From NCBI RefSeq assembly GCF_021602585.1, contig NZ_BQIP01000017.1:1-64000 (forward strand): 64,000 bases of DNA. Reading direction: 5' to 3'. The DNA comes from Pseudomonas faucium (lineage in GTDB: Bacteria > Pseudomonadota > Gammaproteobacteria > Pseudomonadales > Pseudomonadaceae). Numbering within the stretch: the first letter of the stretch is position 1; each line of letters opens with the position of its first letter. The notes under the pieces were generated by a model. That model was not told the DNA's origin. It saw only the letters and a program-made list of their open reading frames with translations, and searched no databases. The position numbers and the translations under genes are program-made. Below are positions 9,287-18,900 of the stretch, in pieces.

Positions 9287-9538
9287 TCAATCGGCCTTAT
9301 CAGCTTTGCTGCCAGCGGCAGCGTTACGACGTACAGGCGCAACATGCGCCGAGCCATTGTTCACGGCAATCAGCAGCGCCTGGCTCCAACGGCCAAGCAG
9401 GCTGAACAGATCGCCCGCACCAACCTGGCGGTTGGCGGTTTTCAGCACGCGCCCCAGGCACGCGGCATCGTCCCGGTCTTCACCGGATGGCGATGCCTTG
9501 AGCAGGTCACGCAGGGATTGTTCAAACGGATCGTGCAT
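9287..9538 (-). CDS. crfX: CrfX, small protein of the cmaX-crfX-cmpX block
   Basis: Small soluble protein of 83 residues whose molecular function is not known. It is recognised by sequence and position: MHDPFEQSLRDLLKASPSGE at the start and a helical LFSLLGRWSQALLIAVNN core, between cmaX and cmpX as in P. aeruginosa. The ATG at 9538 has GAGGT four bases upstream; a GTG six bases earlier is the alternative. The stop lies two bases before cmpX, so the two are almost certainly co-translated. The gene is assigned to the SigX-linked membrane-stress block by context only. Confidence 0.85.
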   Translation of the reverse strand: MHDPFEQSLRDLLKASPSGEDRDDAACLGRVLKTANRQVGAGDLFSLLGRWSQALLIAVNNGSAHVAPVRRNAAAGSKADKAD

Positions 9539-9652
9539 GGGCACCTCGCGCAGTATCAGTCAGAGACGAGAGCGCCGGGCGACGGGTCACACATCCGGTT
9601 AGGACGCGTGTCTCAAAATGCGCGAGGCTTGCCAGTACGGCCCCCTGCACCA

Positions 9653-10648
9653 CTAGACCCACCGCAACCGCCGGAACAGCCACCACTGCCCGACCGCCAG
9701 CGCCAGCACGATGGCGCAGGCAAACAGGAAGCCATAGGGGTTCTCGGCGCCCGGAATACCGCCCACGTTGATGCCCAGAAGCCCGGTGATGAAGCTCATG
9801 GGCAGGAAAATGCAGGTGATGATGCCGAAGCGGTACATGGTCCGGTTCATCCGCTCGCTGCGCCGGCGGTCCTCGCTTTCCAGCACCAGCGCGGCCCGCT
9901 CGCGGGTCAACTCGAGCTCTTCGAGGTAGCGGATCAGGCTGTTGTTCAACTCGTTCCAGTAGTCGGCATCGGCCTCGGCGAACCAGCTCCACTTGCTGCG
10001 CGACAGCTGTGCGTAGATTTCCCGCTGCGGCGCCAGGAAACGCCGCAGGCCGGCAGCGCGACGGCGAATCTGCTGCAGGCTGCCGTTCTCAGGCGTATAC
10101 CGTTCGTCGGATTCAACCTTTTCCTCTTCCAGGTCGACCAGCTCGGACAGGTCGCTGACCAGCGCCTGGACCTTCTCGGTGAGCAGTTCACCCATCAGCA
10201 GCAACAGCTCGGAAGCCGATGTCGGCCCCCTGCCCTCGCTCAGCAGCTGCAGCACCTCGTCACTGGCGCGCAACGGCCGCAGGCGCAGGGAAATGACCCG
10301 TTGCGCCTCGGCGAAGATACGTACCGAGACCATGTCCTCGGGCTCGGCGCCCGGGTTCAGGTTGACCCCGCGCAGAAACAGCAGCAGCTGCTCCCCCACC
10401 ATGGGCAGCAAGCGCGGGCGGGTGTTTTCTTCCAGCAGCAGGTCACAGGCGAACTCGCTCAGGCCGCTTTCCTGCAGCAACCAGGTGCGGGTCTGTGGAT
10501 GACTGCGGTCCCAGTGCAACCACAGGCTCTCCTGTGGCTGCAATTGCAGGCCGCCCAGCTCGGTCCGGGCGATCGAGCGCGCGCCGCCTTTGCCATCGAG
10601 CACCAGGGCATGCACCAGCCCCCACTGCGCGTTGTCTTCCTCGAACAT
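9653..10648 (-). CDS. cmaX: CorA/ZntB-family membrane protein CmaX
   Basis: Inner-membrane protein of the CorA/ZntB metal-transporter superfamily, 331 residues. It has a long N-terminal cytoplasmic domain, a coiled region (LTREKVQALVSDLSELVDLE and its charged continuation) and two C-terminal membrane helices. The loop between the helices reads GINVGGIPGAENPYGF, where GIN replaces the GMN of CorA magnesium channels, as in ZntB zinc transporters. The ATG at 10648 follows GGAG by five bases; a TTG one codon upstream is less likely. It heads the cmaX-crfX-cmpX block. The ion carried has not been established from sequence. Confidence 0.88.
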   Translation of the reverse strand: MFEEDNAQWGLVHALVLDGKGGARSIARTELGGLQLQPQESLWLHWDRSHPQTRTWLLQESGLSEFACDLLLEENTRPRLLPMVGEQLLLFLRGVNLNPGAEPEDMVSVRIFAEAQRVISLRLRPLRASDEVLQLLSEGRGPTSASELLLLMGELLTEKVQALVSDLSELVDLEEEKVESDERYTPENGSLQQIRRRAAGLRRFLAPQREIYAQLSRSKWSWFAEADADYWNELNNSLIRYLEELELTRERAALVLESEDRRRSERMNRTMYRFGIITCIFLPMSFITGLLGINVGGIPGAENPYGFLFACAIVLALAVGQWWLFRRLRWV

Positions 10649-10675
10649 CAAAGCTCCATCAGCGCGCGGGGCGCG

Positions 10676-11167
10676 TCACTCCGGCATTTTCAGCGGGCTT
10701 GGCGAGATGATCACGCCGTTGTTGTCGGCGTACACGTATTCGCCCGGGCGGAAGGTCACGCCGGCGAAGGTCACGGCCACGTTCAGGTCGCCGATGCCGC
10801 GCTTGTCGGTTTTCATCGGGTGGCTGGCCAGGGCCTGTACACCCACGTCGGTCTGGATCAGCACGTCGACGTCACGCACGCAACCGTAGATCACCAAGCC
10901 TTCCCAACCGTTTTTGGCAGCCTTTTCGGCAAGCATGTCACCCAGCAGGGCCCGGCGCAGCGAACCGCCGCCATCGACCACCAGGACCTTGCCCTTGCCA
11001 TCGAGCTCGACCTGCTCTTTGACCAGCGAGTTGTCTTCGAAGCACTTGATGGTGACGATCTGGCCGCCAAACGAGTCGCGGCCACCGAAGTTGCTGAACA
11101 TCGGTTCCAGCACCTGGACCAGGTCGGGGTAGGCATCGCAGAGGTCGGGCGTTACGTAATGCTGCAT
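10676..11167 (-). CDS. rraA: RraA-like protein (RNase E regulator / 4-hydroxy-4-methyl-2-oxoglutarate aldolase family)
   Basis: The 163-residue protein belongs to the RraA fold. Members either bind RNase E and inhibit RNA decay or act as divalent-metal aldolases. The phosphate/metal-site segments are visible: [20 protein letters not shown], and YGCVRDVD, which matches the G-x20-R-D pattern of the aldolases. That pattern means an aldolase activity is plausible, as annotated for several Pseudomonas homologues. It stands 27 bases upstream of cmaX on the same strand and may share its transcript. The start ATG at 11167 is preceded by GGAG. Confidence 0.9.
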   Translation of the reverse strand: MQHYVTPDLCDAYPDLVQVLEPMFSNFGGRDSFGGQIVTIKCFEDNSLVKEQVELDGKGKVLVVDGGGSLRRALLGDMLAEKAAKNGWEGLVIYGCVRDVDVLIQTDVGVQALASHPMKTDKRGIGDLNVAVTFAGVTFRPGEYVYADNNGVIISPSPLKMPE

Positions 11168-11277
11168 GGGAAGCTCCTGTCAGTCACAACGAAAGCGGAT
11201 GTCGGGCAAGGCTACACCGGGGAGGCGGTTGCAGTCATCCGGGACCGGGCAGTCAGTTATGCGCAAGCTGCACCGGC

Positions 11278-11307
11278 CCTATCGCCGGCAAGCCGGCTCC
11301 CACAGGG
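11278..11307 (+). repeat. REP element, single copy
   Basis: Copy of the species REP: CCCTATC, then the palindrome GCCGGCAAGCCGGC, then TCCCACAG. It lies between rraA and the alpha/beta hydrolase gene, on the 3' side of the hydrolase. The same sequence recurs at 15820, 21391, 39076 and 52261. Confidence 0.9.
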
Positions 11308-11351
11308 AAACCACTGTCATTGAGAAATGTGGGAGCCTACACATCACACGA

Positions 11352-12344
11352 TCAGCTGGCCGGTACAGGCTCGCCAACCAGCGTCGACTCATGCACAGCA
11401 AGCAAAGGCGCCCGCAACCAACGCTCCACCAGCGGCCAAACCTGCGCCTGCGCCGCCTTGCTCACCAGCATGTCGACATGCCCGAACGCCTCGAAACCTT
11501 GCTCGCGCCCCAGGCGCAAAAACTGCTTGCGCTCGCCACCGAGCTGATCGAACAGCTTGCGACAAGCCCAGACCGGGTCCTGGAAGTCCGCGGCTCCCGC
11601 CACCGCCAGCACCGGCACATCGACCTCGGCCAGGCCCGCCCACCAGTCGTTCTGCTTGTCGCCAAAACGCCCGAACAGGCCATGCCAGCGCATGCTTTCC
11701 AGGGCCAGGCCGATCGGTTCGTCCTCCGGCCCACGCTTGAACCGCGGCCCGGAAATCTGCCCCCAGCGCTTGAGCAGCAGCTTTGCGCCCCAGGTCAACG
11801 GCGGCACTTTCAGCGGCCAATAGACGCGGCTGACCTGGGTGCCGAAAAACGCCGCGCTGGCGACCTGCTCGGCGCGCAGGAAGCCGCCACCCAATGCCGC
11901 CGCCAAGGTCGTGCCACCCAACGAGTGGCCCACCCAATGCGGCGCCTGGCCGGCCTGCTCCTGGACGAAGGCTGCGATCAGCGGCAGGTCGTCACGGGCA
12001 TAGTCGGCCACCTGGTTGTGCTTCCAGTTGCGATTGCGCGGCGACAAACCGTGGCCGCGCATCTCCGGGATCCACACATCGAAACCGGCGCGGGCCAGGT
12101 AGGCGCCCAGGCCGATGCCCTTGGGCGAATACCAGAAACGCCGGTTGGAAAAACTGCCGTGCAGGAGAATGACCGGCACGCCCTGGGCGCCGCCCTGGTC
12201 GGCCAGGCCCAGGCGGGTCAAGGCGATTTCGACGCTGGGGTCAGGGCTGTTGCCGGCCTTGATCCGGTACACGTCTTCACTGAGGTCGCCGCGCCGCTCG
12301 GCACTGAGCAGGGCGACGGGAAATAGATTGCTGCTGCTTTGCAT
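11352..12344 (-). CDS. Alpha/beta hydrolase
   Basis: Soluble hydrolase of 330 residues with an alpha/beta-hydrolase core. Visible elements are the oxyanion-side LLHGSFSNRRFW, the strand MRGHGLSPRNRNW, the nucleophile elbow GHSLGG (serine in the middle) and a late GHVDMLV that would supply the histidine. VLAVAGAADFQDP is a typical acid strand. The start is the ATG at 12344 (MQSSSNLFPVALLS); an ATG 84 bases upstream would carry translation through the ppsA terminator and was rejected. The gene lies downstream of ppsA on the same strand but beyond that terminator. The substrate cannot be told from sequence. Confidence 0.88.
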   Translation of the reverse strand: MQSSSNLFPVALLSAERRGDLSEDVYRIKAGNSPDPSVEIALTRLGLADQGGAQGVPVILLHGSFSNRRFWYSPKGIGLGAYLARAGFDVWIPEMRGHGLSPRNRNWKHNQVADYARDDLPLIAAFVQEQAGQAPHWVGHSLGGTTLAAALGGGFLRAEQVASAAFFGTQVSRVYWPLKVPPLTWGAKLLLKRWGQISGPRFKRGPEDEPIGLALESMRWHGLFGRFGDKQNDWWAGLAEVDVPVLAVAGAADFQDPVWACRKLFDQLGGERKQFLRLGREQGFEAFGHVDMLVSKAAQAQVWPLVERWLRAPLLAVHESTLVGEPVPAS

Positions 12345-12360
12345 AGGTTGCTTGGTGCAC

Positions 12361-12395
12361 AAAAAAGGGCGGGATCCATTGCTGGAGCTCGCCCT
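12361..12395 (-). terminator. Intrinsic terminator after ppsA
   Basis: Read on the minus strand, a 13-position imperfect stem (AGGGCGAGCTCCA with TGGATCCCGCCCT, two mismatches, loop GCAA) is followed by six T. It lies 50 bases after the ppsA stop and separates it from the hydrolase gene. Confidence 0.8.
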
Positions 12396-12445
12396 GGATA
12401 AAACCAGGCGGGGGCACGCCAGACGCACCCCCGCATTTCACCGCA

Positions 12446-14821
12446 TCAGGCCGCGCCCTGGCCTTCGGCCAGGAAGAACCAGGTCTCGAGCACCGAGTCG
12501 GGGTTCAGCGACACGCTTTCGATGCCTTGTTCCATCAGCCACTTGGCCAGGTCCGGGTGGTCCGACGGCCCCTGCCCGCAAATGCCGATGTACTTGCCGG
12601 CCTTGTTGCACGCCTGGATGGCGTTGGCCAGAAGCTTCTTCACGGCCGGGTTACGCTCGTCGAACAGGTGGGCGATGATCCCCGAGTCGCGGTCCAGGCC
12701 CAGGGTCAGCTGGGTCAGGTCGTTGGAGCCGATGGAGAAGCCGTCGAAGTACTCGAGGAACTCTTCGGCGAGGATGGCGTTGGACGGCAGCTCGCACATC
12801 ATGATCACGCGCAGGCCGTTGTCGCCACGGGCCAGGCCGTTTTCGGCGAGCAGGTCGACGACCTGGCTGGCCTCGCCCAGGGTGCGCACGAACGGCACCA
12901 TGATCTCGACGTTGGTCAGGCCCATCTCGTTGCGCACGCGCTTGAGCGCACGGCACTCGAGCTCGAAGCAGTCACGGAACGACTCGCTGATGTAGCGCGA
13001 AGCACCGCGGAAGCCCAGCATCGGGTTCTCTTCTTCCGGCTCGTACAGCTTGCCGCCGATCAGGTTGGCGTACTCGTTGGACTTGAAGTCCGACAGGCGC
13101 ACGATGACCTTTTTCGGGTAGAAGGCCGCCGCCAGAGTGCTGATGCCCTCGACCAGCTTCTCGACATAGAAGCCGACCGGGTCGTTGTAGCCGGCGATGC
13201 GCTTGTCGACGCTGTCCTTCAGCTCGGCCGGCAGGCCGGCGTAGTTCAACAGCGCCTTGGGGTGCACGCCGATCATGCGGTTGATGATGAATTCCAGGCG
13301 CGCCAGGCCGACACCGGCGTTGGGCAGCTGGGCAAAGTCGAAGGCGCGGTCCGGGTTGCCGACGTTCATCATGATCTTGAACGGCAGCTCCGGCATGGCA
13401 TCGACCGAGTTCTGCTTGACGTCGAAGCCCAGCTCGCCCTCGAAGATGAAGCCGGTGTCGCCTTCGGCGCAGGAAACGGTGACGCCCTGGCCGTCCTTGA
13501 GGATCTGGGTGGCATTGCCGCACCCGACCACGGCCGGGATGCCCAGCTCACGGGCGATGATCGCCGCGTGGCAGGTACGCCCGCCGCGGTTGGTGACGAT
13601 GGCGCTGGCGCGCTTCATCACCGGCTCCCAGTCCGGGTCGGTCATGTCCGACACCAGCACGTCGCCTGGCTGCACCTTGTCCATCTCGGACACGTCGTTG
13701 ATCACGCGAACCTTGCCGGCGCCGATGCGCTGGCCGATGGCGCGGCCTTCGACCAGCACGGTGCCCTTCTCCTTGAGCAGGTAGCGTTCCATGACATTGG
13801 CACTGGCGCGGCTCTTCACCGTTTCAGGGCGGGCCTGGACGATGTACAGCTTGCCGTCGTCACCGTCCTTGGCCCACTCGATGTCCATCGGGCGCTGGTA
13901 GTGCTGCTCGATGATCATGGCCTGCTTGGCCAGTTCGTTGACTTCGTCGTCGCTCAGGCAGAAGCGTGCACGCTCGGCACGCTCGACTTCGACGGTCTTG
14001 ACCGAACGGCCGGCCTTGGCTTCGTCGCCATAGACCATCTTGATCGCCTTGCTGCCCAGGTTGCGGCGCAGGATGGCCGGGCGGCCGGCCTGCAGGGTCT
14101 GCTTGTGGACGTAGAATTCGTCAGGGTTGACTGCACCTTGCACCACGGTTTCACCCAGGCCGTAGGCGCCGGTGATGAACACCACGTCGCGAAAGCCCGA
14201 CTCGGTGTCGAGGGTGAACATCACCCCGGCAGTGCCGGTTTCCGAGCGGACCATGCGCTGCACGCCGGCCGACAGGGCCACCAGCTTGTGGTCGAAGCCC
14301 TGGTGCACGCGGTAGGCAATGGCGCGGTCGTTGAACAGCGAGGCGAACACTTCCTTGGCCGCGCGGATCACGTTGTCGACGCCGCGGATGTTGAGGAAGG
14401 TTTCCTGCTGGCCGGCGAACGAGGCGTCCGGCAGGTCTTCGGCGGTGGCCGAGGAACGCACGGCCACGGCCATGTTGTCGTTGCCCTGGGACATGGCGGC
14501 GAAGGCGGTGCGGATTTCCGCATCCAGGCGCGCCGGGAACTCGGCTTCCATGACCCACTGACGGATCTGCGCGCCGGTTTTGGCCAGGGCGTTGACGTCG
14601 TCCACGTCCAGCGCGTCGAGCGCGGCGTGGATGCGCTCGTTCAGGCCACTCTGATCGAGAAAGTCGCGGTACGCCTGAGCCGTAGTGGCAAAGCCGCCCG
14701 GCACCGAAACGCCAGCACCTGCGAGGTTGCTGATCATCTCGCCCAGGGATGCGTTCTTGCCCCCCACATGCTCTACATCATGGACGCCGAGCTTTTCGAG
14801 GGAAACTACGTACTCTACCAA
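12446..14821 (-). CDS. ppsA: Phosphoenolpyruvate synthase
   Basis: Cytosolic gluconeogenic enzyme that converts pyruvate and ATP to phosphoenolpyruvate, AMP and phosphate. The 791-residue protein has the N-terminal ATP-binding domain beginning [20 protein letters not shown] and the swivelling phosphohistidine domain [20 protein letters not shown] with His at 418. The C-terminal PEP-binding barrel includes [13 protein letters not shown] and the active-site region NPDSVLETW. The start is judged to be the TTG at 14821, giving VEYVVSLEK as in homologues, because GGAG stands eight bases upstream. An ATG 36 bases earlier would precede that site. It is divergent from ppsR, whose product regulates this enzyme. 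Confidence 0.96.
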   Translation of the reverse strand: MVEYVVSLEKLGVHDVEHVGGKNASLGEMISNLAGAGVSVPGGFATTAQAYRDFLDQSGLNERIHAALDALDVDDVNALAKTGAQIRQWVMEAEFPARLDAEIRTAFAAMSQGNDNMAVAVRSSATAEDLPDASFAGQQETFLNIRGVDNVIRAAKEVFASLFNDRAIAYRVHQGFDHKLVALSAGVQRMVRSETGTAGVMFTLDTESGFRDVVFITGAYGLGETVVQGAVNPDEFYVHKQTLQAGRPAILRRNLGSKAIKMVYGDEAKAGRSVKTVEVERAERARFCLSDDEVNELAKQAMIIEQHYQRPMDIEWAKDGDDGKLYIVQARPETVKSRASANVMERYLLKEKGTVLVEGRAIGQRIGAGKVRVINDVSEMDKVQPGDVLVSDMTDPDWEPVMKRASAIVTNRGGRTCHAAIIARELGIPAVVGCGNATQILKDGQGVTVSCAEGDTGFIFEGELGFDVKQNSVDAMPELPFKIMMNVGNPDRAFDFAQLPNAGVGLARLEFIINRMIGVHPKALLNYAGLPAELKDSVDKRIAGYNDPVGFYVEKLVEGISTLAAAFYPKKVIVRLSDFKSNEYANLIGGKLYEPEEENPMLGFRGASRYISESFRDCFELECRALKRVRNEMGLTNVEIMVPFVRTLGEASQVVDLLAENGLARGDNGLRVIMMCELPSNAILAEEFLEYFDGFSIGSNDLTQLTLGLDRDSGIIAHLFDERNPAVKKLLANAIQACNKAGKYIGICGQGPSDHPDLAKWLMEQGIESVSLNPDSVLETWFFLAEGQGAA

Positions 14822-14998
14822 GGTGATCTCTCCACTAACTGTATTGGAAAAGCTCAAGGGCGCCCGCCTGCCTGCTTGGACTTGGCCGGGCGCTTGTGGC
14901 CTGTACCTGGAAAATAAGTGAGAATGCCGACAGCCGCATTCGGCAAACCGAACTTATCATATCCAAGAATCGTCATCAGCTTAAGGCCCAGATCGCAA

Positions 14999-15817
14999 AT
15001 GAAACGAACCGCGTTCTTCATCTCCGATGGCACCGGCATTACCGCCGAAACCCTGGGCCAAAGCCTGCTTGCGCAATTCGAGAGCATCCCGTTCAACAAA
15101 TTCACCCGCCCGTACATCGATACGCCGGACAAGGCGCGCACCATGGTGCAGCAGATCAACACGGCCGCCGAGCGCGACGGCATGCGCCCGATCATCTTCG
15201 ACACCATCGTCAACCAGGACATCCGCGAAATCCTGGCCACCTCGAACGGCTTCATGATCGACATCTTTTCGACGTTTTTATCCCCGCTCGAGCAGGAATT
15301 GACCGCCCATTCGTCGTATTCCGTGGGTAAATCCCACTCGATCGGCGGCAACTCCAACTACATGGAGCGCATCGAGGCGGTGAACTTCGCCCTCGACAAC
15401 GACGATGGCGCGCGCACCCACTACTACGACAAGGCCGACCTGATCCTGGTGGGCGTATCGCGCTGCGGCAAGACGCCGACGTGCCTGTACATGGCCATGC
15501 AGTTCGGCATCCGCGCCGCCAACTACCCGCTGACCGAAGACGACATGGAGCGCCTGCAGCTGCCGGCGGTGCTGAAGAAGCACCACAACAAGCTGTTCGG
15601 CCTGACCATCGACCCGGACCGCCTGACCGCCATCCGCCACGAGCGCAAGCCCAACAGCCGCTATTCGAGCTTTGCCCAGTGCGAGTTCGAGGTGCGCGAG
15701 GTAGAGAGCCTGTTCCGCCGGGAGAACATCCCCAACATCAACTCCACGCATTTTTCGGTGGAAGAGATTTCGGCGAAGATCCTCGTGGAAAAAGGGGTGG
15801 AGCGCAGGTTCAAGTAG
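14999..15817 (+). CDS. ppsR: PEP synthase regulatory protein (kinase/pyrophosphorylase)
   Basis: Bifunctional regulator (DUF299 family). It inactivates PEP synthase by ADP-dependent threonine phosphorylation and reactivates it by phosphate-dependent pyrophosphorylysis. The 272-residue protein opens [18 protein letters not shown] and has the nucleotide loop GVSRCGKT at 152-159, both diagnostic. The start at 14999 agrees with the family. It sits divergent from ppsA across about 177 bases, which presumably holds both promoters. Its own transcript ends at the terminator at 15862. Confidence 0.96.
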   Translation: MKRTAFFISDGTGITAETLGQSLLAQFESIPFNKFTRPYIDTPDKARTMVQQINTAAERDGMRPIIFDTIVNQDIREILATSNGFMIDIFSTFLSPLEQELTAHSSYSVGKSHSIGGNSNYMERIEAVNFALDNDDGARTHYYDKADLILVGVSRCGKTPTCLYMAMQFGIRAANYPLTEDDMERLQLPAVLKKHHNKLFGLTIDPDRLTAIRHERKPNSRYSSFAQCEFEVREVESLFRRENIPNINSTHFSVEEISAKILVEKGVERRFK

Positions 15818-15819
15818 GC

Positions 15820-15850
15820 CTGTGGGAGCCGGCTTGCCGGCGATAGGGCC
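15820..15850 (-). repeat. REP element, single copy
   Basis: Minus-strand copy of the REP (CTGTGGGAGCCGGCTTGCCG then GCGATAGGGCC), three bases after the ppsR stop and 12 bases before the shared terminator. Confidence 0.9.
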
Positions 15851-15861
15851 AGAACAGGCAC

Positions 15862-15895
15862 AAAAAAGCCCCGGCATCACTGCCGGGGCTTTTTC
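15862..15895 (+). terminator. Bidirectional terminator between ppsR and gdhB
   Basis: A-run, AGCCCCGGCA, short loop, TGCCGGGGCT, T-run: a stem of ten pairs flanked by A and T runs. It lies between the convergent genes ppsR and gdhB and can serve both. Confidence 0.93.
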
Positions 15896-15910
15896 ATTTC
15901 AGCCTGAAGA

Positions 15911-18900
15911 TCAGGACGGCACCACCGCCGCCTGCCCACTCATCGCCAGGTCGACCAGCTCGCGGTTGGCCACCGCATACATCGCATAGTCGGTGCCCGT
16001 GGCGTTGCGCAGGTCGTCGAGCATGGCGCGCCAGCGCTCGACCATCACCCGGTGCTGCTCGGCCCACAACGCCACGCGCGCGTCCATGTCCTGCGGCGCA
16101 TCGGCCATCTGCAGCACGGAAATGGTGATCGCCCGCTGCTGCAGGTCGATGTCGTCGCGGAACGCCTCGCGGGCCAGGGCCTGCCAGTTGTTCTCCACCG
16201 GCAGGTTGCTGATCTCCTGCAGGTACCAGGTCAAGTCCAGCGCGCTGCCCACGGCGAAGAACGCCTTGGCCACCTGGGCCGGCTCATGCCCGGTGACATC
16301 CGCCGCCTCGATGATCGGCAACAGCGTGTACAGGTGGCTGGTGCCGGCGACCATGCGCGCCAGGAGCTCCGGCACGCCAGCCTCGACGAAGCTCTGGTAG
16401 CGCACCATCCAGCGCTCGCGGGTCGGGCCTTCGAGCAGCTCGTCGAGCTTGAGCCCCAGCTGGGCGATTTTCGGCCCGAAGTGCGCGGTATCGCGCCCGG
16501 CATCCTGTTCGTTGCGCCGGCTGCGCAGGAACCAGCGGGTGGCGCGGCGGCCCAGGCGCATCAGCTCGTCCATCAGGGTCAGCTGGATTTCCGCCGGCAC
16601 CTGGTAGTCCAGCGCCTCGATCTGGCGGAACCAGTGCGGCAGGTGGAAGATATCGCGCACGATCACGTAGGCACCGGCCACGTTGGCCGGGCTCATGCCG
16701 GTGGACTCCTTCAGGCGCTGCACGAAGGTGATGCCCATGTTGTTGACCAGGTCGTTGGCGATCTGGGTGCTGACGATCTCGCGCTTGAGGCGGTGGCGGC
16801 GCATGGCCTCGGCGAACTTGCTGACCAGCGACGGCGGGAAGGCGGTTTCCATGTCGCGGGTCAGGTAGTCGTCGTCCGGCACCAGCGACTTGAGCAGTTG
16901 CTCCTTGAGGTCGATCTTGCTGTAGGAGATCAGCACCGACAGTTCGGCACGGGTCAGGCCCTGGCCGGCCGCCAGGCGCTCGGCCAGCTGCTCCTCGGAC
17001 GGCAGGAACTCGATGGCCCGGTCAAGCTTGCCGCGGCTTTCGAGGTCGGCCATCAGGCGCTTGTATTCGGCAATCCGCTCGCGGGCGCGGCGGGCGGCCA
17101 GCGACAGCGCCTGGGTCTGCTTGTAGTTGTTGCCCAGCACCAGGCCGGCCACTTCATCGGTCATGCTGCCCAGCAGCTGGTTGCGCTGCTTCTCGGTCAT
17201 GTCGCCACCCTGCACCACTTCGTTGAGCAGGATCTTGATGTTGACCTCGTGGTCGGAACAGTCCACGCCGCCGGCGTTGTCGATGAAGTCGGTGTTGGTG
17301 GCACCGCCCTGCAGGCCGAACTCGACGCGGCCCAGCTGAGTCATGCCGAGGTTGCCGCCCTCGCCCACCACCTTGCAGCGCAGCTCGTTGCCGTTGACCC
17401 GCAGCGCGTCGTTGGCCTTGTCGCCGACATCGGCGTGGCTTTCGCTGCTGGCTTTCACGTAGGTGCCGATGCCGCCGTTCCACAGCAGGTCCACCGGCGC
17501 CTTGAGCAGTGCATGCAGCAGCTCGGTCGGGGTCAGGCGGTCGGCTTCGATGGCGAAGCGTTCTTTCATCTGCGGGCTGATGGCGATGCTCTTGGCACTG
17601 CGCGGGAAGATCCCGCCGCCTTCGGACATGATGCTGGTGTCGTAGTCGCTCCAGGCCGAGCGCGGCAGGTCGAACAGGCGCTTGCGCTCGACGAAGCTGG
17701 TGGCTGGGTCCGGGTTGGGGTCGATGAAGATGTGCAGGTGGTTGAACGCGGCCACCAGTTGCAGTTTGTCCGACATCAGAAGGCCGTTGCCGAACACGTC
17801 ACCGGCCATGTCGCCGACGCCGATCACGGTGATCGGGTCTTGCTGCACGTTGATGCCACGCTCGCGGAAGTGGCGTTGCACGCCGACCCACGCGCCGCGC
17901 GCGGTGATGCCCATCTTCTTGTGGTCGTAACCGGCCGAGCCGCCCGAGGCGAACGCATCGCCCAGCCAGAAGCCGTAGTCGATGGCGATGCCGTTGGCGA
18001 TGTCGGAGAAGGTCGCGGTGCCCTTGTCGGCCGCCACCACCAGGTACGGGTCGTCGTCATCGTGACGCACCACGTTGGCCGGCGGCACCACGCCACCGTC
18101 CTTGAGGTTGTCGGTGATGTCGAGCAGGCCGGAGATGAAGATGCGGTAGCAGGCCACGCCTTCGGCAGCGATTTCATCGCGGGTGCCGCCCAGCGGCAGG
18201 CGCCGTGGCAGGAAGCCGCCCTTGGCGCCGACCGGCACGATCACCGAGTTCTTCACCTGCTGGGCTTTGACCAGGCCCAGCACTTCGGTACGGAAGTCTT
18301 CTTCGCGGTCCGACCAGCGCAGGCCGCCGCGGGCGACGTTGCCAAAGCGCAGGTGCACGCCTTCGACCCGCGGCGAATAGACGAAGATTTCGAACTTCGG
18401 CACGGGCTTGGGCAGCTCGGGAATCAGCTTGGGGTTGAACTTGAAGCTGAAGTACGACTTGTTCTGGCCGTTGGCGTCAGGCTGGTAGAAGTTGGTGCGC
18501 AGGGTGGCCTTGATCAGGTCCAGGTAGCGGCGCAGGATGCGGTCCTCGTTGAGCACCTGGACATCGTCCAGGGCGGTGAGGATCGCCTGCTCCAGGCGCT
18601 GCTGCTTGTCGTCCAGGTCTTCGTTGGTGAGCTTGCGCGCCAGGTAGAAGCGGGTCTTGAACAACCGGGTCAGCTCGCGGGCGATGTCGGTGTGGTTGTT
18701 CAGGGTGCTGGCGATGTAGCCCAGGTCGAAGCCCAGGCGGATCTGCTTGAGGTAGCGGGCATAGGCGCGCAGCAGCGCCACGTCACGCCACGGCAGGCCG
18801 GCGGTGAGCACCAGGCGGTTGAAGGCGTCGTTCTCGGCGTCGCCCTGGACGATATGCACGAACGCATCCTGCAGCACATCGTTGAGCTGCTGGATGTCCA

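Noticed and set aside
12527-14917. Open frame of 796 codons opposite ppsA
   Set aside because: Antisense shadow of ppsA, with no domain and poor initiation context.
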